From Bacteroidaceae bacterium (lineage in GTDB: Bacteria > Bacteroidota > Bacteroidia > Bacteroidales > Bacteroidaceae), in the NCBI GenBank assembly GCA_017619335.1, contig JAFZSP010000058.1, positions 1 to 50,238 of the forward strand: a stretch of DNA of 50,238 bases, read 5' to 3'. The position numbers and the translations under genes were made by a program. Numbering within the stretch: position 1 is the stretch's first letter; every line of letters begins with the position of its first letter. Shown piece after piece: positions 24,860-33,482 of the stretch. The notes below the pieces were generated by a model. That model was not told where the DNA came from. It saw nothing but the letters and a program-made list of their open reading frames with translations, and did not search any database.

Positions 24860-27382
24860 TTACTTCTCGAAGGTGAGGCGGATCTGCATATCCAGGTCCT
24901 TGTAGTGGGCACGGGTGGCGGCATCACCGGAGGCCGTGCGGACACGCTGCTGGATGAGCTGCAGGGCCTGTGTGATGAAGGGACGAGCCTCAGAGGCACC
25001 GCCCTTCCATCCGTCGATGAGGGTCTCCACAGCCTGTGTCTGCACGTGACGGCGCCAGCGGCTGAGGCTCTGTCCTGAGGCTGTCTCGCGGAAGAGCATC
25101 TTCACCACGTCGTTGATGTAGTCGGCAGGCTGATAGGTGTCGGCAGCGTAGGAGTAGCGGGCAATGTTATAAATGGTGCCGGCAGAGCAGAGGCTCCTGA
25201 CGGCCTGCGAGCCCAAGGAACGAATGGTGGACTGCGGATCGGTGGTAATGCGCTGGATATAAGGCACATCGATGAGCCACTTGGGCTCTGTCAACACCTG
25301 CTTGTCCAGCCACTGCATGGCGCGCTGCACGCGGGCTTTCTCCTCGGGGATATAGACAGGACCGGACTGCTCCACGCTCTTGTAATCATGATAGACACCA
25401 CCGATGTTGCGGCCCACGTGACCCACGTAGCGGTACATCTGGGAGATGATGCCCTCGTACATCTGCTGGAGGTTGAGGTCCAGGTCGCCTTCCTCACGCA
25501 CCCACTGCGGCAGCTGGCCGATGATGCGCTGAAGGTTCTTGATGCCATACTCGTTGGCACGCATCTGGTCGTCACTGAGGTCTTCTGTCTGGGCACGTGG
25601 GTCATTGTCATATCCCTCTCCGCCAAACCAGTAGCGGGGGCTGCGAGAGAGGCGGTCGATGGTCATCTGGTTCAGGATCAAGCGTTCGCGGTCGGCAGCT
25701 GCCAGGCGGGCTTTCTCTCCATCTTTAAACTTTAAACTTTGAGCTTTAAACTCCTCATCCCCTTCGGGAAAGTACTTGTAGCCCCACTCGATGGCCCACT
25801 TGTCGTAGGTGTTGATGCGGGGGAAGATGCCTTCACGGCCAATGTTATCCTCGGGCTGTGCCACATAGTTGAAGCGGGCATAGTCCATGATGCTGGCCGT
25901 GTGGCCGTTGGCCTCCACCCACGCCTTGTCACGCAGGCTGTCAACGGGTGTGGCTGAGCTGGCACCCATATTGTGGCGCAGTCCCAGGGTGTGCCCCACC
26001 TCGTGGCTGCTGACGAAGCGAATGAGCTGACCCATGAGTTCATCGTCAAACTTCATGGTGTGTGTCTGGGTGTCCACAGCGCCGGCCTGGATGAGGTACC
26101 AGTCATGAATCAACTGCATCACGTTGTGGTACCAGCCGATATGAGACTCTATGATTTCTCCCGAGCGCGGGTCGCTGACGTGAGGACCGTAGGCATTGGC
26201 GATGGGGGAAGCCAGGTAACGGATGACGGAGAAGCGGGCATCCTCTAAGCTCATCGTGGTGTCGTTCTCGGGCCACTCCTCACCGCGGATGGCATTCTTC
26301 CATCCAGCCTGCTCGAAGGCCACCTGCCAGTCGTTAATACCCTGAATCAGGTAGGGGCGCCACTGCTTGGGCGTTGCGGGGTCGATGTAATAAACGATGG
26401 GCTTCTTGGGCTCGATGAGCTCTCCGCGTGCCTGGCGGGCAGCGTCTTCTGCATTCTTGGGCTCCAGACGCCAGCGGGTAATCATCAGGCGGTGGCGCAC
26501 CTGCTGCTGGTCGTCACTGTACTCACGATGGCCCTCAGTGAAATAGCCCACACGGGGGTCAAAGTAACGAGGACGCATGGGCTTCTCGGGCAGCAGCACG
26601 AAGGAGGTGTTCAGGCGGAAGGTCTCCATTCCGCTGATGGTAGCAGAGGGCGTATTGCTGGTGCCGGGACGCAGGGAGTAGGTCTTCACGGCCTGAATCT
26701 CTGTGTTGATAGGGAAGGTGGAGACCTTGTCGATATAACTCAGCTCGCCGCGGAAGGCAGCAATGCCGTAGGCCTGACGCACACGCTCGGGGAATCCCAT
26801 AATGGAATTGTCGCCAGCGAGGAAATCATTCATCTTGATGCTGTAGGTGGCAGACTTGAGTTGGATGCGCTGGGGCTTACCGGCTGCGCTGTCGGCAGGA
26901 ATGGTGTCATTGACGGTCTTGGTGCCGTCCTTGTCAATCTTGAAGGAAGCCAGGATAGGGTCCTCTGTGGAAGCCACGATAGCACGATGAATCTGGTCGG
27001 TGCTGTCGGCGGTGGCGTCGTAGGCAAGGGCACGCATCAGGATGCGATCGTCCTGCTTCTGGAAATACACCACGTGGCTGGAGAGCATTTCACCACCGTA
27101 GGTGCCCATATTCACAGGCGTGGCGATGAAACGTGTGGTGGTGAGGAACAGGCGTCCCAGCAGTGTGTCGGGAATCTGGAAGTACCAGTCGTCCTTGAAC
27201 TTCTGGACGTTGAAGAGGCCCTGAACAGCGTCGGGGCGCTGCTCCTTCTTCTCGGCGGGTTTGGCAGGAGCCTCGGTCTTTGCTTTTTCCTTTTCCTTTT
27301 TCTTTTTCTTGAACAGTCCGGCCTCAGCAGGTGCAGGCAGGAGCAGGGTGGCCGCCAAGGCCACGATGAACAATTTTCTCAT
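24860..27382 (-). CDS. Exported zinc-dependent metalloprotease (DUF5117/DUF5118 type)
   Basis: An 840 aa protein with a signal peptide (residues 1-21) followed by a Lys/Glu/Ala-rich low-complexity segment (about 25-50). The metzincin signature HEVGHTLGLRH places zinc ligands at His460, His464 and His470 with catalytic Glu461, and SIMDYARFN about 30 residues later provides the Met-turn. The flanking regions match the DUF5118/DUF5117 (and DUF4953-like) layout of large Bacteroidota metzincins; substrates are unknown. Residues about 545-553 (FKAQSLKFK) are encoded by a heptamer tract at 25723-25750 and look inserted. It lies 60 bp after the propeller regulator gene on the same strand. Confidence 0.88.
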   Translation of the reverse strand: MRKLFIVALAATLLLPAPAEAGLFKKKKKEKEKAKTEAPAKPAEKKEQRPDAVQGLFNVQKFKDDWYFQIPDTLLGRLFLTTTRFIATPVNMGTYGGEMLSSHVVYFQKQDDRILMRALAYDATADSTDQIHRAIVASTEDPILASFKIDKDGTKTVNDTIPADSAAGKPQRIQLKSATYSIKMNDFLAGDNSIMGFPERVRQAYGIAAFRGELSYIDKVSTFPINTEIQAVKTYSLRPGTSNTPSATISGMETFRLNTSFVLLPEKPMRPRYFDPRVGYFTEGHREYSDDQQQVRHRLMITRWRLEPKNAEDAARQARGELIEPKKPIVYYIDPATPKQWRPYLIQGINDWQVAFEQAGWKNAIRGEEWPENDTTMSLEDARFSVIRYLASPIANAYGPHVSDPRSGEIIESHIGWYHNVMQLIHDWYLIQAGAVDTQTHTMKFDDELMGQLIRFVSSHEVGHTLGLRHNMGASSATPVDSLRDKAWVEANGHTASIMDYARFNYVAQPEDNIGREGIFPRINTYDKWAIEWGYKYFPEGDEEFKAQSLKFKDGEKARLAAADRERLILNQMTIDRLSRSPRYWFGGEGYDNDPRAQTEDLSDDQMRANEYGIKNLQRIIGQLPQWVREEGDLDLNLQQMYEGIISQMYRYVGHVGRNIGGVYHDYKSVEQSGPVYIPEEKARVQRAMQWLDKQVLTEPKWLIDVPYIQRITTDPQSTIRSLGSQAVRSLCSAGTIYNIARYSYAADTYQPADYINDVVKMLFRETASGQSLSRWRRHVQTQAVETLIDGWKGGASEARPFITQALQLIQQRVRTASGDAATRAHYKDLDMQIRLTFEK
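25723..25750. repeat. Heptamer tract inside the metalloprotease gene (CTTTAAA x4)
   Basis: Units CTTTAAA, CTTTAAA, CTTTGAG, CTTTAAA. The reverse complement TTTAAAG is a rotation of AAAGTTT, the unit between rpsB and tsf at 42080-42107. Confidence 0.85.
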
Positions 27383-27418
27383 GCGTTGTGATTTTTTAAT
27401 TGTGCTTTTGTGCAGTGT

Positions 27419-27460
27419 TAATTATGAATTTTGAATTGTGCATTATGAATTGGGAATTTC
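27419..27460. repeat. Heptamer tract covering the 3' end of the regulator gene (GAATTNN family)
   Basis: Six 7-bp units (TAATTAT, GAATTTT, GAATTGT, GCATTAT, GAATTGG, GAATTTC). The last five codons and the stop of the regulator (27443-27460) lie within the tract. Confidence 0.85.
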
Positions 27461-30163
27461 AGTCTCTTCTTCCTGCTCCACATATTCTCGCGGAGTGAGG
27501 CCGAAGTGCTTGCGGAAGACGGTGGAGAAATAGCCAAGGTTGGAGAAGCCCACACTGTAGGCCACCTGGGTGACATTCAGCTTGCGTTCCTTCAGGAGTC
27601 GGGCGGCCTGCTCCAGACGGATGTTGCGAATGAACTCTGTCACAGGCATTCCCGTCATCTCCTTCATCTTCCGATGCAGGTGGGCACGACTGATGCCAGC
27701 CTCCTCGCAGAGCTGTTCCACACTGAACTCACTGTCGTCCAGATGATGGTTGACACTCTGGATGATACGATCCATGAGCGCTTCGTCATTACCCCGCACC
27801 TCAGGCTTCTCCATCTTGTCCAGGACAGAACCGGCATTCCCATACAGCGTGCGCTGCTCACGACGGCTCTGGACAAACGTGCCGATGGCCCGCTTCATAT
27901 CCGTCAGGGACAAGGGAGCGTCCTGAGTGTTGATGGCTGCCATGAGGAAATGCAGTTTCTCCTGATCCAGACGCGACTGGATGCGACGACGATACTCCAC
28001 AGCGAAGCCCACTGCCAGCGCCACTAACAGCAGGAAATAGATGGCACAAGCCGTGTTGGAACGCCACCAGGGGGGGCGCACCTCAATGATATATGTCTCC
28101 GCAGGGGTGTGAACACCGCCAGTGACAGCTCTCACTTGCAGCTGATAGGTGCCAGGTGCCAAATGACTGAAAACAATGGAATTCTCACCTTTCTGTGTAT
28201 GCTGCCAACGCATCTCACGGTTCACGCGATACTCATAAGTCACGCCCTCACTGCCATCAAAGTTCAGCAGGGAGAACTCCATGCGGAACGTAGCGTCCAC
28301 GTAACTGACACTGAACTCACGACAGTCTGTCACAGGAGCTTTCATCACGTAACGCCCGTTGCTGCGGGTGAGGGTATTGGCATCCTTGCCTTGAATGACA
28401 AAGGCAGTGAGATGCACAGAGGCGGTGTCACTGCGTTCTGCACGCAGACTGTCCGGACAGAAGCGGGTAATGCCGTCGGAAGTGCCGAAATAAAGGTAAC
28501 CATCGGCTCCTTTCCAGCCTGCACCCCTCACATACTCACGTTCCTGCAAGCCATACGCTCCCACGTAGGCCACCAGTTCCCTCGTCTGAGGCTGCCACTG
28601 CCAGATGCCTTCATTGGTGCTGAGCCAGATATCACCTGCAGCATCCTCCACGATATAACTGACGGTCTTTCCCTGCAAAGGTTCGGTGCCGGTTTCGGGG
28701 CGCAAACCGTCCTTGCGAGACCAGCGGAAGAGACCGCGCTCGCCCGCCATCAGCACTTCATCTGAACGCAGGACACACAGCGCACTGCACTGCTCACGGT
28801 CCAGCAGAATGTCCCAGCCAAAGGGACGGAAGGTGTGACGAGCAGGGTCATAACAGCAGACACCAGAGGAAGTTCCCAACCACAGGCGCCCACGAGTGTC
28901 TGTGTCCATGCTGAAGATCCAGTCGTTGGACAAGCACCCGCGACCGACAGTGTCTGTGTCATGCATCGTCAGGTGACGGAAGACCAGCCCGGAGACTTTA
29001 TCCAGCAGCCACAGGCCTGACCCAAAAGTGGAGACTGCCACCTGAGCATCAGACAGTTCCCGCATACAGTTCACAGGGAGATTCCCAATGCCCTCGCAAG
29101 GTTGAACACGACCCGTGGAAGGCTGATAGAAAGAGAGGCCATTGGTGCTTCCCAACCAGAAGCGGCCCTCGGAGTCGGCCATCAACGTCTCCACGCCGGT
29201 AGGTGCAGAGGGATGTGCCACCAGACGGCCATCTGTGGAGAAGCCATAAACACCATCGCCCTGAACGGTACACCAGACGAGGCTGTCGACAGGTGACTGG
29301 GCAATGGACGAGACACAGGTGCCAATCTCATGATGGTGAGCCGTGAAGCTCCACGTCTGGAACAGCGGCCTGCGCTGGAGAGGGAGCATCAGAAGACCTT
29401 TCTGCTGGCAGCCCACCCAGAGGTTGCCACGACGGTCTATGAAGAGCGCTTGGATGCGGGCTCGGTTCAGATCCAGGCCAGTAACGGCATCTGTCACACG
29501 CTGAAGGCGTCGGGTACCGGCAGGAAGCACATAGAGTCCACTCCCTCGCGTACCTATATATAAATCTCCCTTCGCATCCTTGACAGAACAAGTAAAGAAA
29601 ACGCCAGCAGGAGCCAGCGGAAGGACATCTGCCGGCACTGCCTGAGGCACCACGAAAGCCTCGTCTCCTCCAGGAATTATGCCCGTCTGGGGCTGAGCCT
29701 CCAGCTTCTCGGGGTCAACGAGGAAGAAACCATAACCCGATGTGCCAGCGCTCAGCTGCCCATCAGAAAGCACTTGCAGCGTGGTGACGCGAGGCGTCAG
29801 GCTGTCTGGAAACTGAACGGGCGTGAAGCGGTCTTCTGCACGGTTGTGCAACAGCAACCCACGCGCTGTGCCCACCCACAAGCGAGCCTCGTTGTCCACA
29901 CACAGGGCCGTGACCTCCAATGGTCGGGGAGAAGTGTTGGTGCCGATGGTGGAAACCTTGATGAAGCGATAACCGTCAAAGCGGTTGAGGCCGTTTTCTG
30001 TTCCCACCCATAGCAGACCGTCGGGCGTCTGAAGAATGGAGGTCACCAGAGAACTGCTCAGATAGTCCGGACCGAAGAAGCGAGCACGGTGTGCACAGAG
30101 TGGCGCAACGGTGAGCAAAACCGTCACTAAAAAGCAAAAACGGGTGTAAAAGTAGCGTTTCAT
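27443..30163 (-). CDS. Membrane-spanning propeller / Y_Y_Y / AraC-type regulator without kinase
   Basis: A 906 aa one-component relative of hybrid two-component systems. Order: signal anchor (1-25), two-component-type sensor propeller repeats (many LWVGTxxGLxxF motifs, about 40-590), Y_Y_Y domain, one membrane helix near 700-725 (CAIYFLLLVALAVGFAV), a short linker, and an AraC HTH (about 797-900; FSVEQLCEEAGISRAHLHRKMKEMTG, then VAYSVGFSNLGYFSTVFRKHFGLTPREY). No HATPase or receiver domain is present. The linker segment EKLHFLMAAINTQDAPLSL resembles a kinase H-box with the phospho-His position held by Asn745. Ligand and targets are unknown; the adjacent metalloprotease is a candidate target. 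The start at 30163 lies 4 bases from the -7 box. Confidence 0.88.
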   Translation of the reverse strand: MKRYFYTRFCFLVTVLLTVAPLCAHRARFFGPDYLSSSLVTSILQTPDGLLWVGTENGLNRFDGYRFIKVSTIGTNTSPRPLEVTALCVDNEARLWVGTARGLLLHNRAEDRFTPVQFPDSLTPRVTTLQVLSDGQLSAGTSGYGFFLVDPEKLEAQPQTGIIPGGDEAFVVPQAVPADVLPLAPAGVFFTCSVKDAKGDLYIGTRGSGLYVLPAGTRRLQRVTDAVTGLDLNRARIQALFIDRRGNLWVGCQQKGLLMLPLQRRPLFQTWSFTAHHHEIGTCVSSIAQSPVDSLVWCTVQGDGVYGFSTDGRLVAHPSAPTGVETLMADSEGRFWLGSTNGLSFYQPSTGRVQPCEGIGNLPVNCMRELSDAQVAVSTFGSGLWLLDKVSGLVFRHLTMHDTDTVGRGCLSNDWIFSMDTDTRGRLWLGTSSGVCCYDPARHTFRPFGWDILLDREQCSALCVLRSDEVLMAGERGLFRWSRKDGLRPETGTEPLQGKTVSYIVEDAAGDIWLSTNEGIWQWQPQTRELVAYVGAYGLQEREYVRGAGWKGADGYLYFGTSDGITRFCPDSLRAERSDTASVHLTAFVIQGKDANTLTRSNGRYVMKAPVTDCREFSVSYVDATFRMEFSLLNFDGSEGVTYEYRVNREMRWQHTQKGENSIVFSHLAPGTYQLQVRAVTGGVHTPAETYIIEVRPPWWRSNTACAIYFLLLVALAVGFAVEYRRRIQSRLDQEKLHFLMAAINTQDAPLSLTDMKRAIGTFVQSRREQRTLYGNAGSVLDKMEKPEVRGNDEALMDRIIQSVNHHLDDSEFSVEQLCEEAGISRAHLHRKMKEMTGMPVTEFIRNIRLEQAARLLKERKLNVTQVAYSVGFSNLGYFSTVFRKHFGLTPREYVEQEEETEIPNS

Positions 30164-30167
30164 GCTG

Positions 30168-30175
30168 CAAAGATA
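30168..30175 (-). promoter_or_regulatory. Promoter -7 box of the propeller regulator, almost touching the start codon
   Basis: TATCTTTG on the minus strand ends 4 bases (CAGC) before the ATG at 30163, so transcription would begin at or very near the start codon. Confidence 0.65.
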
Positions 30176-30184
30176 CAACATAAA

Positions 30185-30227
30185 AACGAAACCACCCCTT
30201 CTTTTTGCAAGAAAAAGTGGTTTCGTT
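30185..30227 (-). terminator. Terminator of the Omp28-like gene
   Basis: On the minus strand AACGAAACCAC and GTGGTTTCGTT form a perfect 11-bp stem with an inner CTTTTT/AAAAAG pairing, followed by TTTATG. It lies 50 bp after the stop codon at 30277 and ends 10 bp before the -7 box of the next gene. Confidence 0.8.
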
Positions 30228-30276
30228 ATTATTTTTTAGTGGAAAGCAGGGCTTTCTACCAGATTAAGGCACTGCT

Positions 30277-33200
30277 TTAGCGTGATAACTGCTTGCGAAC
30301 GGAGCCGTCACTCATGCGAACGAGGTTGAGACCACGGGCGGGAGCAGTGAGACGCTTGCCGTCGAGGCTGTAACGCTCACGCACCTGGGCATCGGCAGCG
30401 CTGTTGAGGTCACGAACGGGATTCTGGTCGGAAGTGATGACGACCTTCTCGTCGGCATTGATGAACACTTTGCGGGTCTTGTCATAGAGCATGGCGATGA
30501 GGCGGAGCTTTGTGGCTTGCTTGGCCAGATTGTTGGTCTTGATGCCAATCTTGGAAGAGTGGCTTTGCGTCTGTCCCTCGTCCACAGCGGTCTTGAGGCT
30601 GCCGGCAACACCCGTATCTATACCGAGTCCGGCCACAGCCACATCGTTGTAGCTGACGTTGGCATAGACATCCCAGTCATTGCAGATTTCCTTCATGTAG
30701 GGATCGTCATCGTAGGCACCATAATAGTAGGCGGCGTAGGCATTCGTCTGCAGCCAGTCGTCGCCCTCGCCTTTCAGGCCGTCGGCCACGAGAACATAGC
30801 TCAGGAGATAGGGTGCAGAACGGCGGTTTAGCTGGAAGGTGACATCGGTGGTGAAGGTGATGTAGTCTGTCTTCAAGTCCCAGATGGGCTGCTGCAGGCT
30901 CACAGAAGCCTCCACCATCTCGCTGTTCTCCTCCGCAAGGACATCTGCCATACCGAAACCTTCGCCCGTATCTCCCATATAGGGATCGGTCGTGCGATAA
31001 CGGTTAACGTGTGCGGAGGGGAATCCACTGATGCTGTTCATCTGGTTGTTGAAGGCGCTGACCTGCATGGGCTCAGAGGAGTTGCCTCCATGAATGGCCA
31101 TCACCACAGCATCGTCTGGATACTCGGCACGGATGCGCTTGAGGCCGGCAGCTCCACGTGGACACCACATGCACCAAGTGCCTGTGAACTCTTCCACGAC
31201 GGTCTTGCGCTTGGAGGCCTTGGCTATCACATTGATGCTGCCATTGGACAGCTTACCCGTGGTGGCTTCATTCTTCTCACCGTTGACAGCGCAGAGAGAA
31301 ATAGAATAGGTATAAACACCCGAGGCTTCAGGCATCTCGATAGGGAATTGAACGTCCTCATAGACACCCAGGGTGGTGATCGGCTTCTTCAGCTCCAGAC
31401 GGAGGGTGTCTGAGGTCTGACCGCTGACGCGGACGGTGTAGTCAATGCTGTGAATGCCGGCACGACCGAAGTTGGCCATTGGCACAGGCACTTGGGCTGT
31501 AGTGCCCTTGATGGCACCCATCGTCTTAAACGCCTGAATCTGAGCCTTGTTGACAGCAAACTCTTCTGAAACAGTGACGGGCTGGATATCGGCATTGACG
31601 ATAGTACCAGTCGTGGTGTTGAACAGGACGCTGACGACCTTGAGGTTATCAAAGCTCTGGAGAACGGTGTTACCTGTGAGAGCAACGGTGCCAGTAACGG
31701 TGAGAGTGTCACCGTCTGAGACGCTCTTGATGCTCTTCTCGATGCCGCCGTCCATTCCTTTGGCGGCGATGGCCACATGATTATAGGTCTGGGGAATATA
31801 GGGGTCGCCATTGAGATAATCTGCCAGATCTGTCACTTCTTCCCATTCTTCCTTGATTTCGGGGTTGCAGTAGAAGTTGGACTGCAACCACTTGCGGCCT
31901 GTGCCTGTCAGGCCATCGGCCACGATGACATAACCCAGGGCATAATGGACTTCCTTGCTGGTGTAGTTGAAGCAGACATCAGTCTTGAAGGTGACATTAC
32001 CGCTCTTGTTCAGCACAGGGGCCTGCAAATCCACTGAAGCCTCGGCCAGAACCTTATTGCTCTCAGCCACAAGGTCACAGATGCCGCGATTCTCTCCATT
32101 GACACCAAAGTAGGGGTCTGCCACAATGGCGCGATCCACGTAGGCAGAGGGATAGCCGGCTCCACTGCCGACACCATAGTCGATCTCCATTGGATCACTG
32201 TCGTGAACGGCAATGGTGATAGCCTTCTCGCCAAACTGCTGATTGATAAGTTCCAGTCCCACAGTGCCACGAGGACACCAGCCACACCACGTGCCCGTGA
32301 ATTCCTCGACCACTGTACGACGCTCCACAGCACGAGAGAGGGTCACGCAGTAGCCGTCGGAATAGGCTTCCTCGATGCCGTTATCCTCGCCGTTCACCTT
32401 GGTGATGGTGATGGCGCGTGTGGTGCGACCAGGTTTGGAGTCGGCAGGAACGGGAATACGGATTTCCTTGGTGTCGTTCAGACCCTCCAGACCCTCAATC
32501 TCCATGTGAATGTCATCAGTATAGGAGTTGGGGAGGTCTATGCAATAATCGATGCTGGTGACCTTGTTTGTACCGCAGTTGGTGAGCGTGAGAACAGCCT
32601 CTGCAGAACCATCGGGCAACGCAAAGACATCATTGAAAGACTTGGAAACATCCACAGAGTTCTTGGGGAAGTTCTCGCCCTCCAAGAACACTTGCACAGC
32701 AACGGGACCATACTGTTTGAAACTGTCGTTCCAAGAAGGGGCAAGTCCTGACGTGCGCACCCAGAAGGAATTGTCCTGATTGGCACCGTTATAACGGAGA
32801 AGCACAGGATAGAGGGAATCATCGGTGCCAGCAACCTCACAAGTGTAACCCACATAAAATGTCTTGTTGGGCACAGCAAAGGGTTCAGGCAAAGCCACCT
32901 CTGTCCAGGCATCATCGTTGAGCTTGGAGGCATCCACGGGGACATCGACCAATACTTCGGCGAGACTGCTCGGAAGTGAATTGGCAATCCACACGTGGAC
33001 ATTCGACAAGTATGCAGCGCCTGAAACAGCGAAGCGGATGCCAGTTATGGAATTTCCCTGTGCTAAGGTCAGTTTGTTGGTAATGCCGATGGCAATCCAA
33101 TAAGTCTCGGTCTCTGAACTGCCACCAAAGCCGACACAGCCGGCCACATCGCCCTCGAAGTAACCCCACCACATCTGTTCCTGCTCGTCGTTACCAGCGA

Positions 33201-33387
33201 TGGGAACTTGGGGAGCCTTGTAACGGGCAAAACGAGGAGACTGCTCATAGCACATCTTGGAGGTGCGCTGACCGGGAGCGAAATCTTTGAGGACACGTGG
33301 ACCTGAAAGGTTCAGATTCAGGTTCTGTGCAGTTGCCACACCTGCAAGCAGCAGGGCAGCCAAAAAAAGGTGTAATCTCTTTAACAT
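30277..33387 (-). CDS. Large exported protein with two Omp28-type thioredoxin-like domains
   Basis: A 1036 aa protein with a signal peptide (about 1-20, ending ATAQ). Two copies of an Omp28-like module each start with TVVEEFTGTWCxWCPRG, with CxxC cysteines at 368/371 and 739/742, followed by a conserved AIHDSDPM/AIHGGNSSEPM and GYPSAYVDR/GFPSAHVNR segment. Beta-sandwich regions lie before each copy. The C-terminal 40 residues (YSLDGKRL, GLNLVRMSDGSVRK) look like a secretion-sorting domain of the type used by the type IX system in Prevotella relatives. Surface redox or adhesion roles are possible but unproven. It has its own promoter 48 bp upstream. Confidence 0.82.
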   Translation of the reverse strand: MLKRLHLFLAALLLAGVATAQNLNLNLSGPRVLKDFAPGQRTSKMCYEQSPRFARYKAPQVPIAGNDEQEQMWWGYFEGDVAGCVGFGGSSETETYWIAIGITNKLTLAQGNSITGIRFAVSGAAYLSNVHVWIANSLPSSLAEVLVDVPVDASKLNDDAWTEVALPEPFAVPNKTFYVGYTCEVAGTDDSLYPVLLRYNGANQDNSFWVRTSGLAPSWNDSFKQYGPVAVQVFLEGENFPKNSVDVSKSFNDVFALPDGSAEAVLTLTNCGTNKVTSIDYCIDLPNSYTDDIHMEIEGLEGLNDTKEIRIPVPADSKPGRTTRAITITKVNGEDNGIEEAYSDGYCVTLSRAVERRTVVEEFTGTWCGWCPRGTVGLELINQQFGEKAITIAVHDSDPMEIDYGVGSGAGYPSAYVDRAIVADPYFGVNGENRGICDLVAESNKVLAEASVDLQAPVLNKSGNVTFKTDVCFNYTSKEVHYALGYVIVADGLTGTGRKWLQSNFYCNPEIKEEWEEVTDLADYLNGDPYIPQTYNHVAIAAKGMDGGIEKSIKSVSDGDTLTVTGTVALTGNTVLQSFDNLKVVSVLFNTTTGTIVNADIQPVTVSEEFAVNKAQIQAFKTMGAIKGTTAQVPVPMANFGRAGIHSIDYTVRVSGQTSDTLRLELKKPITTLGVYEDVQFPIEMPEASGVYTYSISLCAVNGEKNEATTGKLSNGSINVIAKASKRKTVVEEFTGTWCMWCPRGAAGLKRIRAEYPDDAVVMAIHGGNSSEPMQVSAFNNQMNSISGFPSAHVNRYRTTDPYMGDTGEGFGMADVLAEENSEMVEASVSLQQPIWDLKTDYITFTTDVTFQLNRRSAPYLLSYVLVADGLKGEGDDWLQTNAYAAYYYGAYDDDPYMKEICNDWDVYANVSYNDVAVAGLGIDTGVAGSLKTAVDEGQTQSHSSKIGIKTNNLAKQATKLRLIAMLYDKTRKVFINADEKVVITSDQNPVRDLNSAADAQVRERYSLDGKRLTAPARGLNLVRMSDGSVRKQLSR

Positions 33388-33435
33388 AGGCGTAAAGATG
33401 GTTGAATGTAAATAGTTTTTGAAAAAATGCGGCGC

Positions 33436-33467
33436 AAAGGTACTGCGAATAATTGGAACAACCAAAG
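33436..33467 (-). promoter_or_regulatory. Promoter of the Omp28-like gene
   Basis: TTTG (33464-33467), 20 bp spacer and TACCTTTG (33436-33443) on the minus strand match the full Bacteroidota -33/-7 promoter. Confidence 0.8.
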
Positions 33468-33482
33468 AAAAGAGCAAAAATT

